Below, piece after piece: positions 7,716-15,897 of a stretch of 64,000 nt of DNA. The translations under genes and the position numbers were made by a program. The stretch lies in assembly GCA_900553065.1 (NCBI GenBank), contig USBZ01000003.1, positions 1-64,000 on the forward strand, given 5' to 3'. This DNA is from an uncultured Desulfovibrio sp. (GTDB taxonomy: Bacteria; Desulfobacterota; Desulfovibrionia; Desulfovibrionales; Desulfovibrionaceae). How positions within the stretch are numbered: position 1 is the stretch's first letter; the number at the start of each line of letters is the position of its first letter. Under the pieces are notes generated by a model that worked only from the letters and a program-made list of their open reading frames with translations, did not search any database and was not told the origin of the DNA.

Positions 7716-9311
7716 ATGAAAACTTCGCAGGAACTTACCTTTAATGATCTGTCGAGGGAAGAAGGGCAGCTTACCACGGTTGACGTGAACACCCTTCGTC
7801 CCATGCCCGTGGATTACCAGACCTATCCCTGGAAAGTCATCACCGACGCTCAGAAGCAGCAGTACTGCTGCCTGCTCGACGACATAAACGTGCTGCTCAT
7901 TCCCGTGCCTCAGACCAAGGCCGAAGAGGAAGAGCTGGTCAACCGTTTCCTCGACGGCGTGCGCAAGCTGTTCACTCCCGAGAACAACTGGACCTGCCTT
8001 GCCATGCTCGACACCACGATGGACTACTGCGCGCAGTGCAACTCCTGCTCCGCCGCCTGCCATCTGTACGAAATGTCCGGCGAGCATGAAATGTATCGTC
8101 CGAACTTCCGTTCCGAGCTGTTCCGCCGCATCTACAAGCAGTATGTGAAGAAGGAACCCCTCGCCAAGTGGCGCTACGGCGACACCGAACTGAACTGGAA
8201 GACCGTCGTTCGTCTGGCCGAACTCGCCTACCGCTGCAACCTGTGCCGCCGCTGCGCCCAGGTCTGCCCCATCGGCGTGGACAACGGCCTCATCGCCCGT
8301 GAACTGCGCAAGCTCTTCAGCCAGGAATTCGGCTGGAATCCCCGCGAACTGCACGAAAAGGGCACCAAGCTCCAGCTCGAAGTCGGTTCCTCCACCGGCA
8401 TGAACCCCGATGTTGTGAAGGAAACCGTGGAATTCATCGATGAAGACTACGTCGAAACCACGGAATACGAATTCAAGACCCCCTGGGACGTGCCGAACGC
8501 CGACATTCTGCTCATCCACAATGCCGGTGAAATGCTCGCCTGGCCCGACAACATCGCGGCCTTCTCCCTTATTTTCGAAGCCGCCGGTCTCTCCTGGACC
8601 CTCAGCTCCGAAATCGCCGGTTACGACTCCGTGAACTACGGCGTGTTCTACGACGACGTGCAGGCGGCCCGCGTGGCCATCAAGCATGCCGAAGCGGCCA
8701 AGAAGCTCGGCGTCAAGAAGATCGTGCTCGGTGAATGCGGTCATGCCCACAAGGCTCTCACCGTCATCGCCGACCGTATTCTGCCCCCCGATCTGAACAT
8801 CCCCCGCGAAAGCTGCTTCCCCGTTCTGCGCGACATCGTGCTCGGCGGCCGCCTGAAGCTCGATCCCAGCCGCAACAACTTCCCCGTGACTCTGCACGAC
8901 CCCTGCAACCTCGTGCGTCTCATGGGTGTTGTGAAGCCCCAGCGCGACGTTCTGCACGCCATCTGCCCGCAGTTCCGTGAAATGACGCCCCACGGCGTGG
9001 AAAACTACTGCTGCGGCGGCGGTTCCGGTTTCGCCATCATGACGCGTAACAACATCAACGAATGGCGTATGAACATCACCGGCCGTAAGAAGATGGAACA
9101 GATCTGCGGCGCCTTCAAGGACTGCCTCGGTCCTGAAGTCAAGAAGTACATCTGCGCTCCCTGCTCCAACTGCAAGGGCCAGATCCGCGAACTGCTCGAA
9201 CAGAACAACCTCCTTGAGAAGAACGGCATGCAGTACGGCGGCCTTGTCGAACTCATCGTCAATGCCATGACCGACGTGAAGCCCGGCTTCATCAAGTGGG
9301 AAGAAGAATAA
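7716..9311 (+). CDS. DsrK/HdrD-like iron-sulfur protein with CCG domain
   Basis: The 531-residue cytoplasmic subunit carries two [4Fe-4S] ferredoxin-type motifs (C105, C108, C111, C115 and C174, C177, C180, C184) and a C-terminal CCG module with C397, the C432-C433 pair in YCCGGG, and C480/C483/C486. That module in heterodisulfide reductase HdrD and in DsrK holds the non-cubane cluster that reduces disulfides. ATG 7716 is preceded by AAGGAG; an upstream in-frame ATG lies inside the previous gene. It forms a two-gene operon with the cytochrome-b subunit and ends in a double hairpin terminator. In sulfite reducers such proteins feed DsrC trisulfide reduction; here that role is inference. Confidence 0.85.
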   Translation: MKTSQELTFNDLSREEGQLTTVDVNTLRPMPVDYQTYPWKVITDAQKQQYCCLLDDINVLLIPVPQTKAEEEELVNRFLDGVRKLFTPENNWTCLAMLDTTMDYCAQCNSCSAACHLYEMSGEHEMYRPNFRSELFRRIYKQYVKKEPLAKWRYGDTELNWKTVVRLAELAYRCNLCRRCAQVCPIGVDNGLIARELRKLFSQEFGWNPRELHEKGTKLQLEVGSSTGMNPDVVKETVEFIDEDYVETTEYEFKTPWDVPNADILLIHNAGEMLAWPDNIAAFSLIFEAAGLSWTLSSEIAGYDSVNYGVFYDDVQAARVAIKHAEAAKKLGVKKIVLGECGHAHKALTVIADRILPPDLNIPRESCFPVLRDIVLGGRLKLDPSRNNFPVTLHDPCNLVRLMGVVKPQRDVLHAICPQFREMTPHGVENYCCGGGSGFAIMTRNNINEWRMNITGRKKMEQICGAFKDCLGPEVKKYICAPCSNCKGQIRELLEQNNLLEKNGMQYGGLVELIVNAMTDVKPGFIKWEEE

Positions 9312-9319
9312 GATCCACA

Positions 9320-9387
9320 GGGAGAAGGCCCTGCCTTCTCCCCTCATGAATGAAAAAAGGACAGGAGTTTTCTCCTGTCCTTTTTTT
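9320..9387 (+). terminator. Tandem hairpins ending the DsrMK-like operon
   Basis: A first 9-bp stem lies at 9320-9342, followed by a perfect 10-bp stem (AGGACAGGAG/CTCCTGTCCT) at 9358-9381 with a seven-T run to 9387 and an A-run on the other side. Confidence 0.9.
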
Positions 9388-9466
9388 GTCTGTCGTTGCC
9401 GCGCCGGCTCCGGTGCGGATGTTTTTTAAATGTCGCTCAGGGTGGCTTTTCTCCTGACATCGGCTC

Positions 9467-9495
9467 TGGACAGAAAAAAATAGGTAGAGTATAAC
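9467..9495 (+). promoter_or_regulatory. Strong sigma-70 promoter of the TauE/SafE gene
   Basis: TGGACA (9467-9472) and TATAAC (9490-9495) are separated by exactly 17 bases. Transcription would start near 9503, giving a ~57-base leader that contains the inverted repeat at 9517-9546. Confidence 0.65.
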
Positions 9496-9516
9496 TCCAT
9501 CAAATTTTATATTTTT

Positions 9517-9546
9517 CATGATGTGCCGCACGCTGACCGCATCATG
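9517..9546 (+). promoter_or_regulatory. Inverted repeat in the TauE/SafE leader
   Basis: Perfect 7-bp arms CATGATG and CATCATG are separated by 16 bases and end immediately before the ribosome site of the exporter gene. It may be an operator just after the transcription start or an RNA hairpin that controls access to the ribosome site. Confidence 0.45.
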
Positions 9547-9559
9547 AAGGGAGAGGCGT

Positions 9560-10303
9560 ATGGAAATGCTTCTGGTTTATGTTGTTGTGGCCTTTGCCTG
9601 GGTGGTCGGTGGCGTCATCGGCGGAGCTACGGGAATAGGCGCCATCATGGTGTCCATGCCCATCATGACCACGGTGCTCAGCCCGAGCGACGCGGTGCTG
9701 GTCTCCTGCCTGACGGGACTCGTCGGCACGATGCATCTTTCCTATGCCTACCGGAAATTCTGCAGTTGGAAGGATATACGGGAACTGGTGATCGGGTGCA
9801 TTCCCGGCTGCTTTCTCGGTGTTCTGGTGCTTCGCATGGCCTCCATGCAGATTCTGCAGCTCATGGTATGCGCCATGCTTGTCTGCTTTCTTGCCATGCA
9901 GTTCTTCCGCAAAACGGCGTCCTGGCATCTGCCGGACTCCACGATGACGGGACTCATTGCTGGCGTCATCTGCGGTTTTGTCAGCGGCTCCGTAGCAATG
10001 GTGGGCGCGCCGCTCGGCATTTATATTCTCCTCAAGCACTGGAGCCCGGACAGAGCACGCGGCAACATGAGCATATTCTACGCCTTCACCGGGGTAACAT
10101 CGGTTGTTTCGCAGGCGGTGGCAGGTCTGTATACGGCTCCCCTTTTTCCGATTGCTCTTGCTGGCGTCATTGGATGTGCCATCGGACAGGTTGCAGGCGT
10201 GAAAATAGGTCGTCGCATCAATCAGCAGCTTTTCTATAAGATCGTACTTGTCTTTTTGTCCGTGGCCGCGATCATGCTTTTCGTGCGTGCCGTCGGAGAA
10301 TAG
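9560..10303 (+). CDS. TauE/SafE family membrane permease (probable sulfite/organosulfonate exporter)
   Basis: The 247-residue protein has about eight membrane helices in two repeats and the glycine-rich family signature near the N-terminus (GGVIGGATGIGAIMVSMP). TauE/SafE (formerly DUF81) proteins export sulfite, sulfoacetate or other small anions. AAGGGAG precedes ATG 9560. The gene is monocistronic: it has its own promoter at 9467-9495, an inverted repeat in its leader and a terminator after the stop. Its position next to a DsrMK-like pair makes a sulfur-anion substrate plausible, but the sequence alone does not fix the substrate. Confidence 0.85.
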   Translation: MEMLLVYVVVAFAWVVGGVIGGATGIGAIMVSMPIMTTVLSPSDAVLVSCLTGLVGTMHLSYAYRKFCSWKDIRELVIGCIPGCFLGVLVLRMASMQILQLMVCAMLVCFLAMQFFRKTASWHLPDSTMTGLIAGVICGFVSGSVAMVGAPLGIYILLKHWSPDRARGNMSIFYAFTGVTSVVSQAVAGLYTAPLFPIALAGVIGCAIGQVAGVKIGRRINQQLFYKIVLVFLSVAAIMLFVRAVGE

Positions 10304-10327
10304 GAAAGCGGGAAAGTATCTTTCATG

Positions 10328-10358
10328 GGGAAAGAGTCTTGCAGGCTCTTCCCATTTT
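10328..10358 (+). terminator. Terminator of the TauE/SafE gene
   Basis: GGGAAAGAG pairs with CTCTTCCC with one bulged A, followed by ATTTTTCATTTTC. Confidence 0.7.
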
Positions 10359-10447
10359 TCATTTTCATGATTATGGTAATCTTGACCGTCCCCGGATCGC
10401 GCTCCTGCCGCCGGAGGGACGGCTACCTCAGCCCATAAGGAAAGAAC

Positions 10448-11383
10448 ATGAAAACCTGGAAAACTCTTGCCCTCTGCGCGGCCTGCCTGGCCACGCTCTC
10501 CCTTGCCATGCCTGATTATGCGGATGCCGCCCGTCTCGGCAGAGGGCGCAGCTTCGGCAGTTCCACCATCATGAGTCGTCCTGCCACGCCGCCTTCCGGA
10601 ACCCTTCGCAGCGGCACTTCCACCGTCAATCGTCAGGCTCCCCTGAACAGCTCCCGTGCCGACGGCGGCGCCGCTACCATGGCCCGCAGCAACACCGGTC
10701 TTCTCGGCGGTCTGTTCGGCGGCCTTCTTGCCGGCACGTTCCTCGGCTCGCTCCTGGGCGGTCCCGGCATGGCCGGCGGCATGATAGGCGGCTTCATGAA
10801 TATTCTGCTTCTTGGTCTGCTCGTGTACTTCGGCGTCCGCCTGTTCCGTCGTTTCCGCGGTGGTCAGTCTTCGTCCGACAATACGGTGCAGAATGAACGC
10901 CCCTATGAGGCTCCCCGGCAGTACAGCCAGGGCAGCTCCTGGGACAACCTGCGCTCCGAACAGAACGTGCAGCAGGCTCAGACTGCGGAAGAATCTTCCG
11001 AAGTGACGCTCCCCGCCGATTTCGATCAGGATGAATTCCTGCGCGGCGCCAAGGCGGCCTATTCCCGCATGCAGGCTTCGTGGGACAAGCGCGATCTTGA
11101 CGACATCGCCAACTTCGCCACCGAAGACGTCATGAAGGAACTGCGTCAGCAGGCCGAAGAGGATCCTAATCCCGGAAAGACCGAAATTCTGCTGGTGAAC
11201 GCTTCCATCATCGAAGTCCGCGACGAGGGCGATCTGCGCCGTGTGGCCGTGTACTTCGACGTGCTCATGCGCGAAGATCAGCATGCCGCCCGTCCTGAAC
11301 AGGTGCGCGAAGTCTGGCACTTCGTGTGCTCCCGTGCCGAGGGCGACAGCTGGAAGCTCGACGGCATTCAGCAGCTCTCCTGA
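10448..11383 (+). CDS. Tim44-like domain membrane protein
   Basis: The 311-residue protein starts with a signal peptide (MKTWKTLALC to ADAA), followed by a Ser/Thr/Pro-rich linker, a glycine-rich hydrophobic stretch (about residues 82-130, GGLFGGLLAG and LLLGLLVYFGVRLF) that is likely membrane embedded, a polar linker, and a C-terminal Tim44-like domain (about residues 190-311, EFLRGAKAAYSRMQASWDKRD onward). Such bacterial proteins are widespread but uncharacterised. The domain resembles the mitochondrial Tim44 lipid-binding fold. It stands alone between terminators. An envelope role is inferred from topology only. Confidence 0.85.
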   Translation: MKTWKTLALCAACLATLSLAMPDYADAARLGRGRSFGSSTIMSRPATPPSGTLRSGTSTVNRQAPLNSSRADGGAATMARSNTGLLGGLFGGLLAGTFLGSLLGGPGMAGGMIGGFMNILLLGLLVYFGVRLFRRFRGGQSSSDNTVQNERPYEAPRQYSQGSSWDNLRSEQNVQQAQTAEESSEVTLPADFDQDEFLRGAKAAYSRMQASWDKRDLDDIANFATEDVMKELRQQAEEDPNPGKTEILLVNASIIEVRDEGDLRRVAVYFDVLMREDQHAARPEQVREVWHFVCSRAEGDSWKLDGIQQLS

Positions 11384-11396
11384 TGAAGGATGAAAG

Positions 11397-11458
11397 CGTC
11401 CGGTTCTGCCGGACGTGAGACAGGCCGGTTCTTCTTTGCGGAAGGACCGGCTTTTTTT
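11397..11458 (+). terminator. Double hairpin terminator of the Tim44-domain gene
   Basis: A small hairpin (CGTCCGG/CCGGACG) at about 11397-11415 is followed by a long stem at 11424-11451 (GCCGGT..ACCGGC) with seven T residues. Confidence 0.85.
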
Positions 11459-11806
11459 GTGCGCTGTGCCTTTTGCCGGTCGTTCCAATGTCGTGCAGAT
11501 CCTCTTATGGAGGGGAAGGGGAACCTCCGGAGCCGTCCGGTCGTGTGCCGTGAATTGCGGAAGATTCTGCCGCGCGCTTTCCAGAAGAACTGACAGGTAT
11601 GCGCTGCCGGAAGGAATATGCGGCGGTCTGGAAAAGTCCGGGACTGAACAGTGGAGGATTCAACCGGGCAGCGCCGTGATTTTCTGCCGGAGAACATGAT
11701 TACTCATGTCTTCCGGTCCGTTTTGCCGATCCCTTCTCATGCGCGTTCTGCTACGCTGATGGCCTGTTCCGGAATGAGCCGGAACACGAAACACGGAGAG
11801 CGTGTT
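11459..11806. other. Gene-free gap before the secreted protein gene
   Basis: No supported gene is seen. In-frame codons upstream of ATG 11807 are open back to 11651 but have no ribosome site, and they encode no signal peptide. A short imperfect repeat of CCGGAA/TTCCGG character lies just before the ribosome site (about 11767-11783). Confidence 0.35.
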
Positions 11807-12547
11807 ATGAAAAGACTGTTTATGCTTCTGGCCTTTCTGGCATTGTCGGTTCCTTCGGCGGCCTGTGCTCAGTGGGCGCTGATTCGCGGGGAGGGTGAGT
11901 CCGCCGTATTTGTCTCCACGGCGCGTCCTGCTGTGGCGGTCAAGGCGGCTCCCGGACTTGAGCCTGTGACGCAGGGAAAAATGACGGTCATGCTTTCCAC
12001 GGAGCGGGAACTTCCCCGTTCCGAGGCGGGAACGGTATGGTACAGTCTGAACGCCGGTGAGAACGCCCAGCTTGTGGTGGCGCTGGCCGACGCGGGCTCG
12101 AAGTACTGGTATCCCGGCGTTATGGCGACCAATCTTGAGTTTCTTCCCATTCTTTATGCCTGCGGCAGCGACAAGCCCGAGAGCGTGACGCAGCGCGTGT
12201 TCATCCGTCCGGTGCAGCTCGATCCCTGGATGAGCGCCTTTGCACAGCACGGCCGGGGCTGGACGGCGGGCGTTCTGGTCAGCCAGTACGAGTGGATTAC
12301 GAACAACGGCGGCAGCAAGCTGCTGGTGGAGTACCGGGAGCCGTACGCTTCGGAGCGCTGCCCCATCGTGAGTTCGGAAGAGCTGAGCGCCTTCGTACAG
12401 CGGGCGGATACGTCGTTTTCGGCCCGCTTCGGCGAAAACGGAAGCATTCCTGCCTCCGGTGTGCGCACCTATGCCTGGGGGCATGCCGGTATTTCCTCCT
12501 CGCTGCTGAGCACGGTGCTCGGCACGACCATGGAGCATCCTTTTTAG
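11807..12547 (+). CDS. Secreted protein of unknown function
   Basis: The 246-residue product has a clear Sec signal peptide (MKRLFMLLAF to SAACAQ). The cleavage region contains a Cys but not a good lipobox. The mature part is mixed alpha/beta in appearance with two cysteines (in YACGSD and SERCPI) that could form a disulfide. No family is recognised. ATG 11807 follows GGAG at 11795-11798 and gives the signal peptide directly. It is flanked by terminators on both sides and appears monocistronic. The location is probably periplasmic. Confidence 0.75.
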   Translation: MKRLFMLLAFLALSVPSAACAQWALIRGEGESAVFVSTARPAVAVKAAPGLEPVTQGKMTVMLSTERELPRSEAGTVWYSLNAGENAQLVVALADAGSKYWYPGVMATNLEFLPILYACGSDKPESVTQRVFIRPVQLDPWMSAFAQHGRGWTAGVLVSQYEWITNNGGSKLLVEYREPYASERCPIVSSEELSAFVQRADTSFSARFGENGSIPASGVRTYAWGHAGISSSLLSTVLGTTMEHPF

Positions 12548-12810
12548 GGCATTTTCTGGTTGAAACGTGCCGGACGCCATTCCCCCGGAAATCTCGGAGC
12601 AGGGGAATCGGTTTGACGGAAAGGATGCTGAAGGGGAGCGTTTGCCTGCCTCTTTCGGCACAGGCGCGTTTCAACGCCGAAGTGCCCGCTTCTGCGGAGT
12701 TTCTTCTGCTCCGTGCGGAAGCATGATTGTTTCCGGCAGACGGCCGTTCTCCGTCCGCAGCGGAAAAAGCCGTCTGACCGGAAAGCCGGACAGGCTCCTT
12801 TGGATGAGGT
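12548..12810. other. Gap between the secreted protein gene and htpG
   Basis: I see no supported gene here. The segment is GC-rich and ends in the terminator at 12811-12847. Confidence 0.3.
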
Positions 12811-12847
12811 CGGACCTGCCGCGCCCTGCGGCGGGTCCGGCTTTTTT
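12811..12847 (+). terminator. Terminator upstream of htpG
   Basis: A 12-bp stem with one wobble (12811-12822 with 12828-12839) is followed by GCTTTTTT. It lies ~260 bases after the secreted protein gene and insulates htpG. Confidence 0.8.
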
Positions 12848-12858
12848 CGCGCCCTGCT

Positions 12859-12888
12859 CTTGACTTGGACTCGTTTCGCCTTATGTGA
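12859..12888 (+). promoter_or_regulatory. Possible htpG promoter
   Basis: CTTGACT at 12859-12865 is followed after ~16 bases by TATGTG (12882-12887). The CTTGA element and the CGCCTTAT stretch are also partly like a heat-shock sigma-32 promoter, which is usual for htpG. The sequence does not decide between sigma-70 and sigma-32. Confidence 0.4.
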
Positions 12889-12981
12889 CTGTCATGGCCC
12901 AGATTCGGGCCTTTTCCTTGCAGTCCTATCCGGCAGGCGGCCCGGCCGCCGTTGACCGGAAGTATATCAGGAGGCCATGTT

Positions 12982-14979
12982 ATGGCGGAAACCACGCATC
13001 AGTTTCGCGCGGAAACGTGCAAGCTGCTCAATATTCTTACACATTCTCTGTATACCAACCACGAGATCTTTCTTCGTGAACTTCTTTCCAACGCTTCCGA
13101 CGCTCTGGAAAAGGTCCGCTTCCTTCAGACCACGGGCGGCGAGGTTCGTGATCCCGATCTTCCTCTGGAAATCAGCATCAGCACCGACAAGGACAATCAT
13201 GTCATTACCGTTGCCGATACCGGCATAGGCATGACGGAAGAGGAAATGATCGACAACCTCGGCACCATTGCCCGTTCCGGTTCCGAACAGTTCCTGAAGG
13301 CCCGGGAAGCGGAAAAGGTTGCCGAAGCTCCGGCGGAAAAGGCGGAAGACAAGCCCGGGAGCGACGAAGAAAGCGTTGAGGGCGAGGAACCCATCGTCGA
13401 GCATGACGATTCCGCCTCCGACGATGCGGCCAGCATTATCGGCCGTTTCGGTATCGGCTTCTATTCCGTGTTCATGGTGGCGAAGAAGGTGGAAGTCACG
13501 TCCGTGTCCGCCACGGGCGACGGCACGCCCCATGTCTGGACGAGCGACGGCACGGGCAGCTTTACGCTGCGCACGCTGGAAGGCGCCGAAGCCGAAGGCC
13601 TCCGCCGCGGCACCAGCGTGAAGATCTTCCTGCGCGACGACGCTCACGAATACGAGGAAAAGTTCCGTCTTGAAAGCGTGATCCGCAAGCATTCCAACTT
13701 CCTGCCCTTTGCTATTCAGCTGGACGGTTCCCGTATCAACACCACGGCGGCCCTGTGGCGTGAGCCGAAGTTCTCCATCACGAAGGAACAGTACAACGAG
13801 TTCTACAAGTACCTCACCTATGATCAGACGGAACCTCTGGACGTGATCCACTTCTCCGTGGACGCGCCGGTGCAGTTCAACTGTCTGCTCTACATTCCCG
13901 GCAGCGCCGTGGAAGTGTTCGACGAACGCAGGGACGAATGGGGCCCGGATCTTTATGTGCGCCGCGTGCTCATCGACCGTCACAACAAGGAACTTCTGCC
14001 CAACTACTTCGCCTTCCTGAAGGGCGTGGTGGATACCGAGGATCTGCCGCTCAACATTTCCCGTGAGACGCTTCAGGAAAACGTGGTGCTGCGCAAGATC
14101 TCCCAGACCATCACCCGTCAGCTGCTCACGCATTTCGAGCGCCTGGCGAAGAACGATCCTGAGAAGTACGAAGCCATCTGGAAGCTGCACGGCAAGTACA
14201 TCAAGTTTGGTTTCGACAGCTTCCAGTACCGCGACCGCGTGGCGCCTCTGCTGCGTTATTTCTCCACGCTGCATGAGGACAAGCTTGTCAGCCTGGACGA
14301 CTATATTTCCCGCATGAAGTCCGAGCAGAAGGAGATCTGGTATGTGGCGGCTTCCTCTCTGGAGGCGGCCAAGGTGAATCCGCATCTCGGCCAGTTCCGC
14401 CGGAAGGGCATTGAGGTTCTGTATCTGACGGATCCTGTCGATGAATTTGCTCTGGAAGCCATCATGGAATACCAGAAGCATCCCTTCAAGTCCGTGGAGC
14501 TTGCCGAAGCCGGCGCGCTGGACGCCTTCCCCGACGTGGATGACGCCGAGCCCAGACCCGAACCTCTTTCCGAAGAGGAAAAGCCGGAACTCGACGCGCT
14601 CGTCAGCGCGGTGAAGACCATTCTCGGCGATCAGGTGAAGGACGTGCGCGTGACGACGAAGCCCATCGACGGCGCGGCGTGCCTGGTTTCTCCCGACGGC
14701 GTGAGCTCGTCCATGGAGAAGCTCATGCGCGTCATGCAGAAGAGCGACGGCATTCCCCAGAAGATTCTTGAACTCAATCCCGATCACGCTCTGGTGCGCT
14801 CCCTCATGCGCATCTGCAAGGAAGGCGAGCAGGACGATACGTTCAAGGATATGGTGAACGCGCTGTTCGACAGCACGCTCCTGCTCGACGGTTACATGAA
14901 CGAGCCTTTCGCCATGGCGGAACGCAGCATGCGTCTGCTCCGTCAGGCAGCGGGCTGGTATTCCGAACTGCGCAAGTAA
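12982..14979 (+). CDS. htpG: Hsp90-family chaperone HtpG with acidic lid insertion
   Basis: HtpG is the cytosolic bacterial Hsp90, an ATP-dependent dimeric chaperone. The 665-residue protein has the GHKL ATPase (LLSNASDALEK, ADTGIGM, and RFGIGFYS at ~155-162), the middle domain with NISRETLQEN, and a C-terminal dimerisation domain. AGGAGG at 12969-12974 supports ATG 12982. Between GSEQFLK and IIGRFG, at about residues 105-150, there is an acidic insertion of ~40 residues rich in Glu, Asp, Ala and Lys in the ATP lid. E. coli HtpG has only about 15 residues there. The downstream DsrE-like gene starts 13 bases after the stop. Confidence 0.96.
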   Translation: MAETTHQFRAETCKLLNILTHSLYTNHEIFLRELLSNASDALEKVRFLQTTGGEVRDPDLPLEISISTDKDNHVITVADTGIGMTEEEMIDNLGTIARSGSEQFLKAREAEKVAEAPAEKAEDKPGSDEESVEGEEPIVEHDDSASDDAASIIGRFGIGFYSVFMVAKKVEVTSVSATGDGTPHVWTSDGTGSFTLRTLEGAEAEGLRRGTSVKIFLRDDAHEYEEKFRLESVIRKHSNFLPFAIQLDGSRINTTAALWREPKFSITKEQYNEFYKYLTYDQTEPLDVIHFSVDAPVQFNCLLYIPGSAVEVFDERRDEWGPDLYVRRVLIDRHNKELLPNYFAFLKGVVDTEDLPLNISRETLQENVVLRKISQTITRQLLTHFERLAKNDPEKYEAIWKLHGKYIKFGFDSFQYRDRVAPLLRYFSTLHEDKLVSLDDYISRMKSEQKEIWYVAASSLEAAKVNPHLGQFRRKGIEVLYLTDPVDEFALEAIMEYQKHPFKSVELAEAGALDAFPDVDDAEPRPEPLSEEEKPELDALVSAVKTILGDQVKDVRVTTKPIDGAACLVSPDGVSSSMEKLMRVMQKSDGIPQKILELNPDHALVRSLMRICKEGEQDDTFKDMVNALFDSTLLLDGYMNEPFAMAERSMRLLRQAAGWYSELRK

Positions 14980-14992
14980 AAGGGAGGCGCGT

Positions 14993-15340
14993 ATGTACTA
15001 CGATCTCGTCATTCACGTGGACGACAACGATCCGGCCCGTCTCGGCCTTGCTCTCAGCAACGTGGCGAATTACAGAACCGGTCTGCCGGGAGAGGCGTTC
15101 CGCATCGTGCTCGTGGCCAACGGACCTGCCGTTCAGCTGTTCACCGCAGAGCATAAGGAACTTGCCGAAACGGCTTCCAGACTCATGGAGGAAGGACTTT
15201 CCATCCGGCTGTGCAACAATGCGCTGACGAAGTTTCAGGTTCCTGCTGATTCGCTCTGGCCGGGCTGCGTCGTTGTTCCCGCGGGCGTGGTGGAGATCGT
15301 GAAGCTGCAGCGCGAGGGCTTTGCCTATCTTCGTCCGTAG
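14993..15340 (+). CDS. DsrE-family small protein
   Basis: The 115-residue protein matches the DsrE/DsrF-like alpha/beta fold: an N-terminal strand with YDLVIHVDDNDPARL, then GEAFRIVLVANGPAVQLF, and one cysteine in RLCNNAL at the position where family members carry a reactive Cys. DsrE-like proteins often act as sulfur-transfer subunits or as small subunits of unknown role. GGGAGG precedes ATG 14993. It is probably co-transcribed with htpG, which is 13 bases upstream. A link to sulfur transfer is inference from family and organism. Confidence 0.8.
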   Translation: MYYDLVIHVDDNDPARLGLALSNVANYRTGLPGEAFRIVLVANGPAVQLFTAEHKELAETASRLMEEGLSIRLCNNALTKFQVPADSLWPGCVVVPAGVVEIVKLQREGFAYLRP

Positions 15341-15458
15341 TGTTTTCCGGGCAGGGACGGCCTACGCCGATACCTGCCTGTGTTTCTCGTCTTTCTGCTT
15401 TCGGAAAGGCGAATGATCCTCTGCGGGGCGGGAAATGTTTTCCGCTCCGCCCGTAAGA

Positions 15459-15498
15459 AACGCCGTTCGTTCTCCCTGGGGGAGCGGGCGGCGTTTTC
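15459..15498 (+). terminator. Terminator of htpG / DsrE-like operon
   Basis: A long imperfect stem (AACGCC..CTCCC with GGGAG..GGCGTT) lies at 15459-15496 and is followed by TTTTCGT. Confidence 0.7.
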
Positions 15499-15897
15499 GT
15501 ATTTAAAGGCCGATCTTCGTGACCTCGTCAAGAAAAAAGGGCGGGGACTCGGGGCTTGTACACGTCTTTCGATTTTACGCCGCCGAAGAGAGCGCAGGCT
15601 GAGCTTTGAGTTTTCGGTTTGGCGTTTGAGCCGGAAGTTTCTGCCGGGCTCCAACCTGCAGGATGCGGCGTACCGGGGATTGCGCCGGGCCTCTCTCCGG
15701 CTCTTTCTCTCTGTTGCGGGACGATCAGGCAAAAAAAAGAGAGCATCGTAGCTGGCTGCCTTCCTGCGCAAGGCGTTATCATGGCGTTGAATCATCCGGC
15801 ATGGCGCGCCGAAGACGGGGGCTTTTTCTCCCGTGCTCTGCGTAGCTCGGAGCACGGCGCTTTTATCTGCCGGATACCTGCAGAAAGGAGAGAACGC
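15499..15897. other. Gene-free gap before the DUF4405 gene
   Basis: About 400 bases without a supported gene. The frame of the next gene stays open upstream, but those codons have no ribosome site and low-complexity composition. An A-run follows the GATCAGGC at 15722-15729. Confidence 0.35.

Noticed and set aside
7620..9347. 575-codon minus-strand open frame over the DsrK-like gene
   Set aside because: Antisense shadow; the plus strand has eight Fe-S cysteines in canonical motifs.
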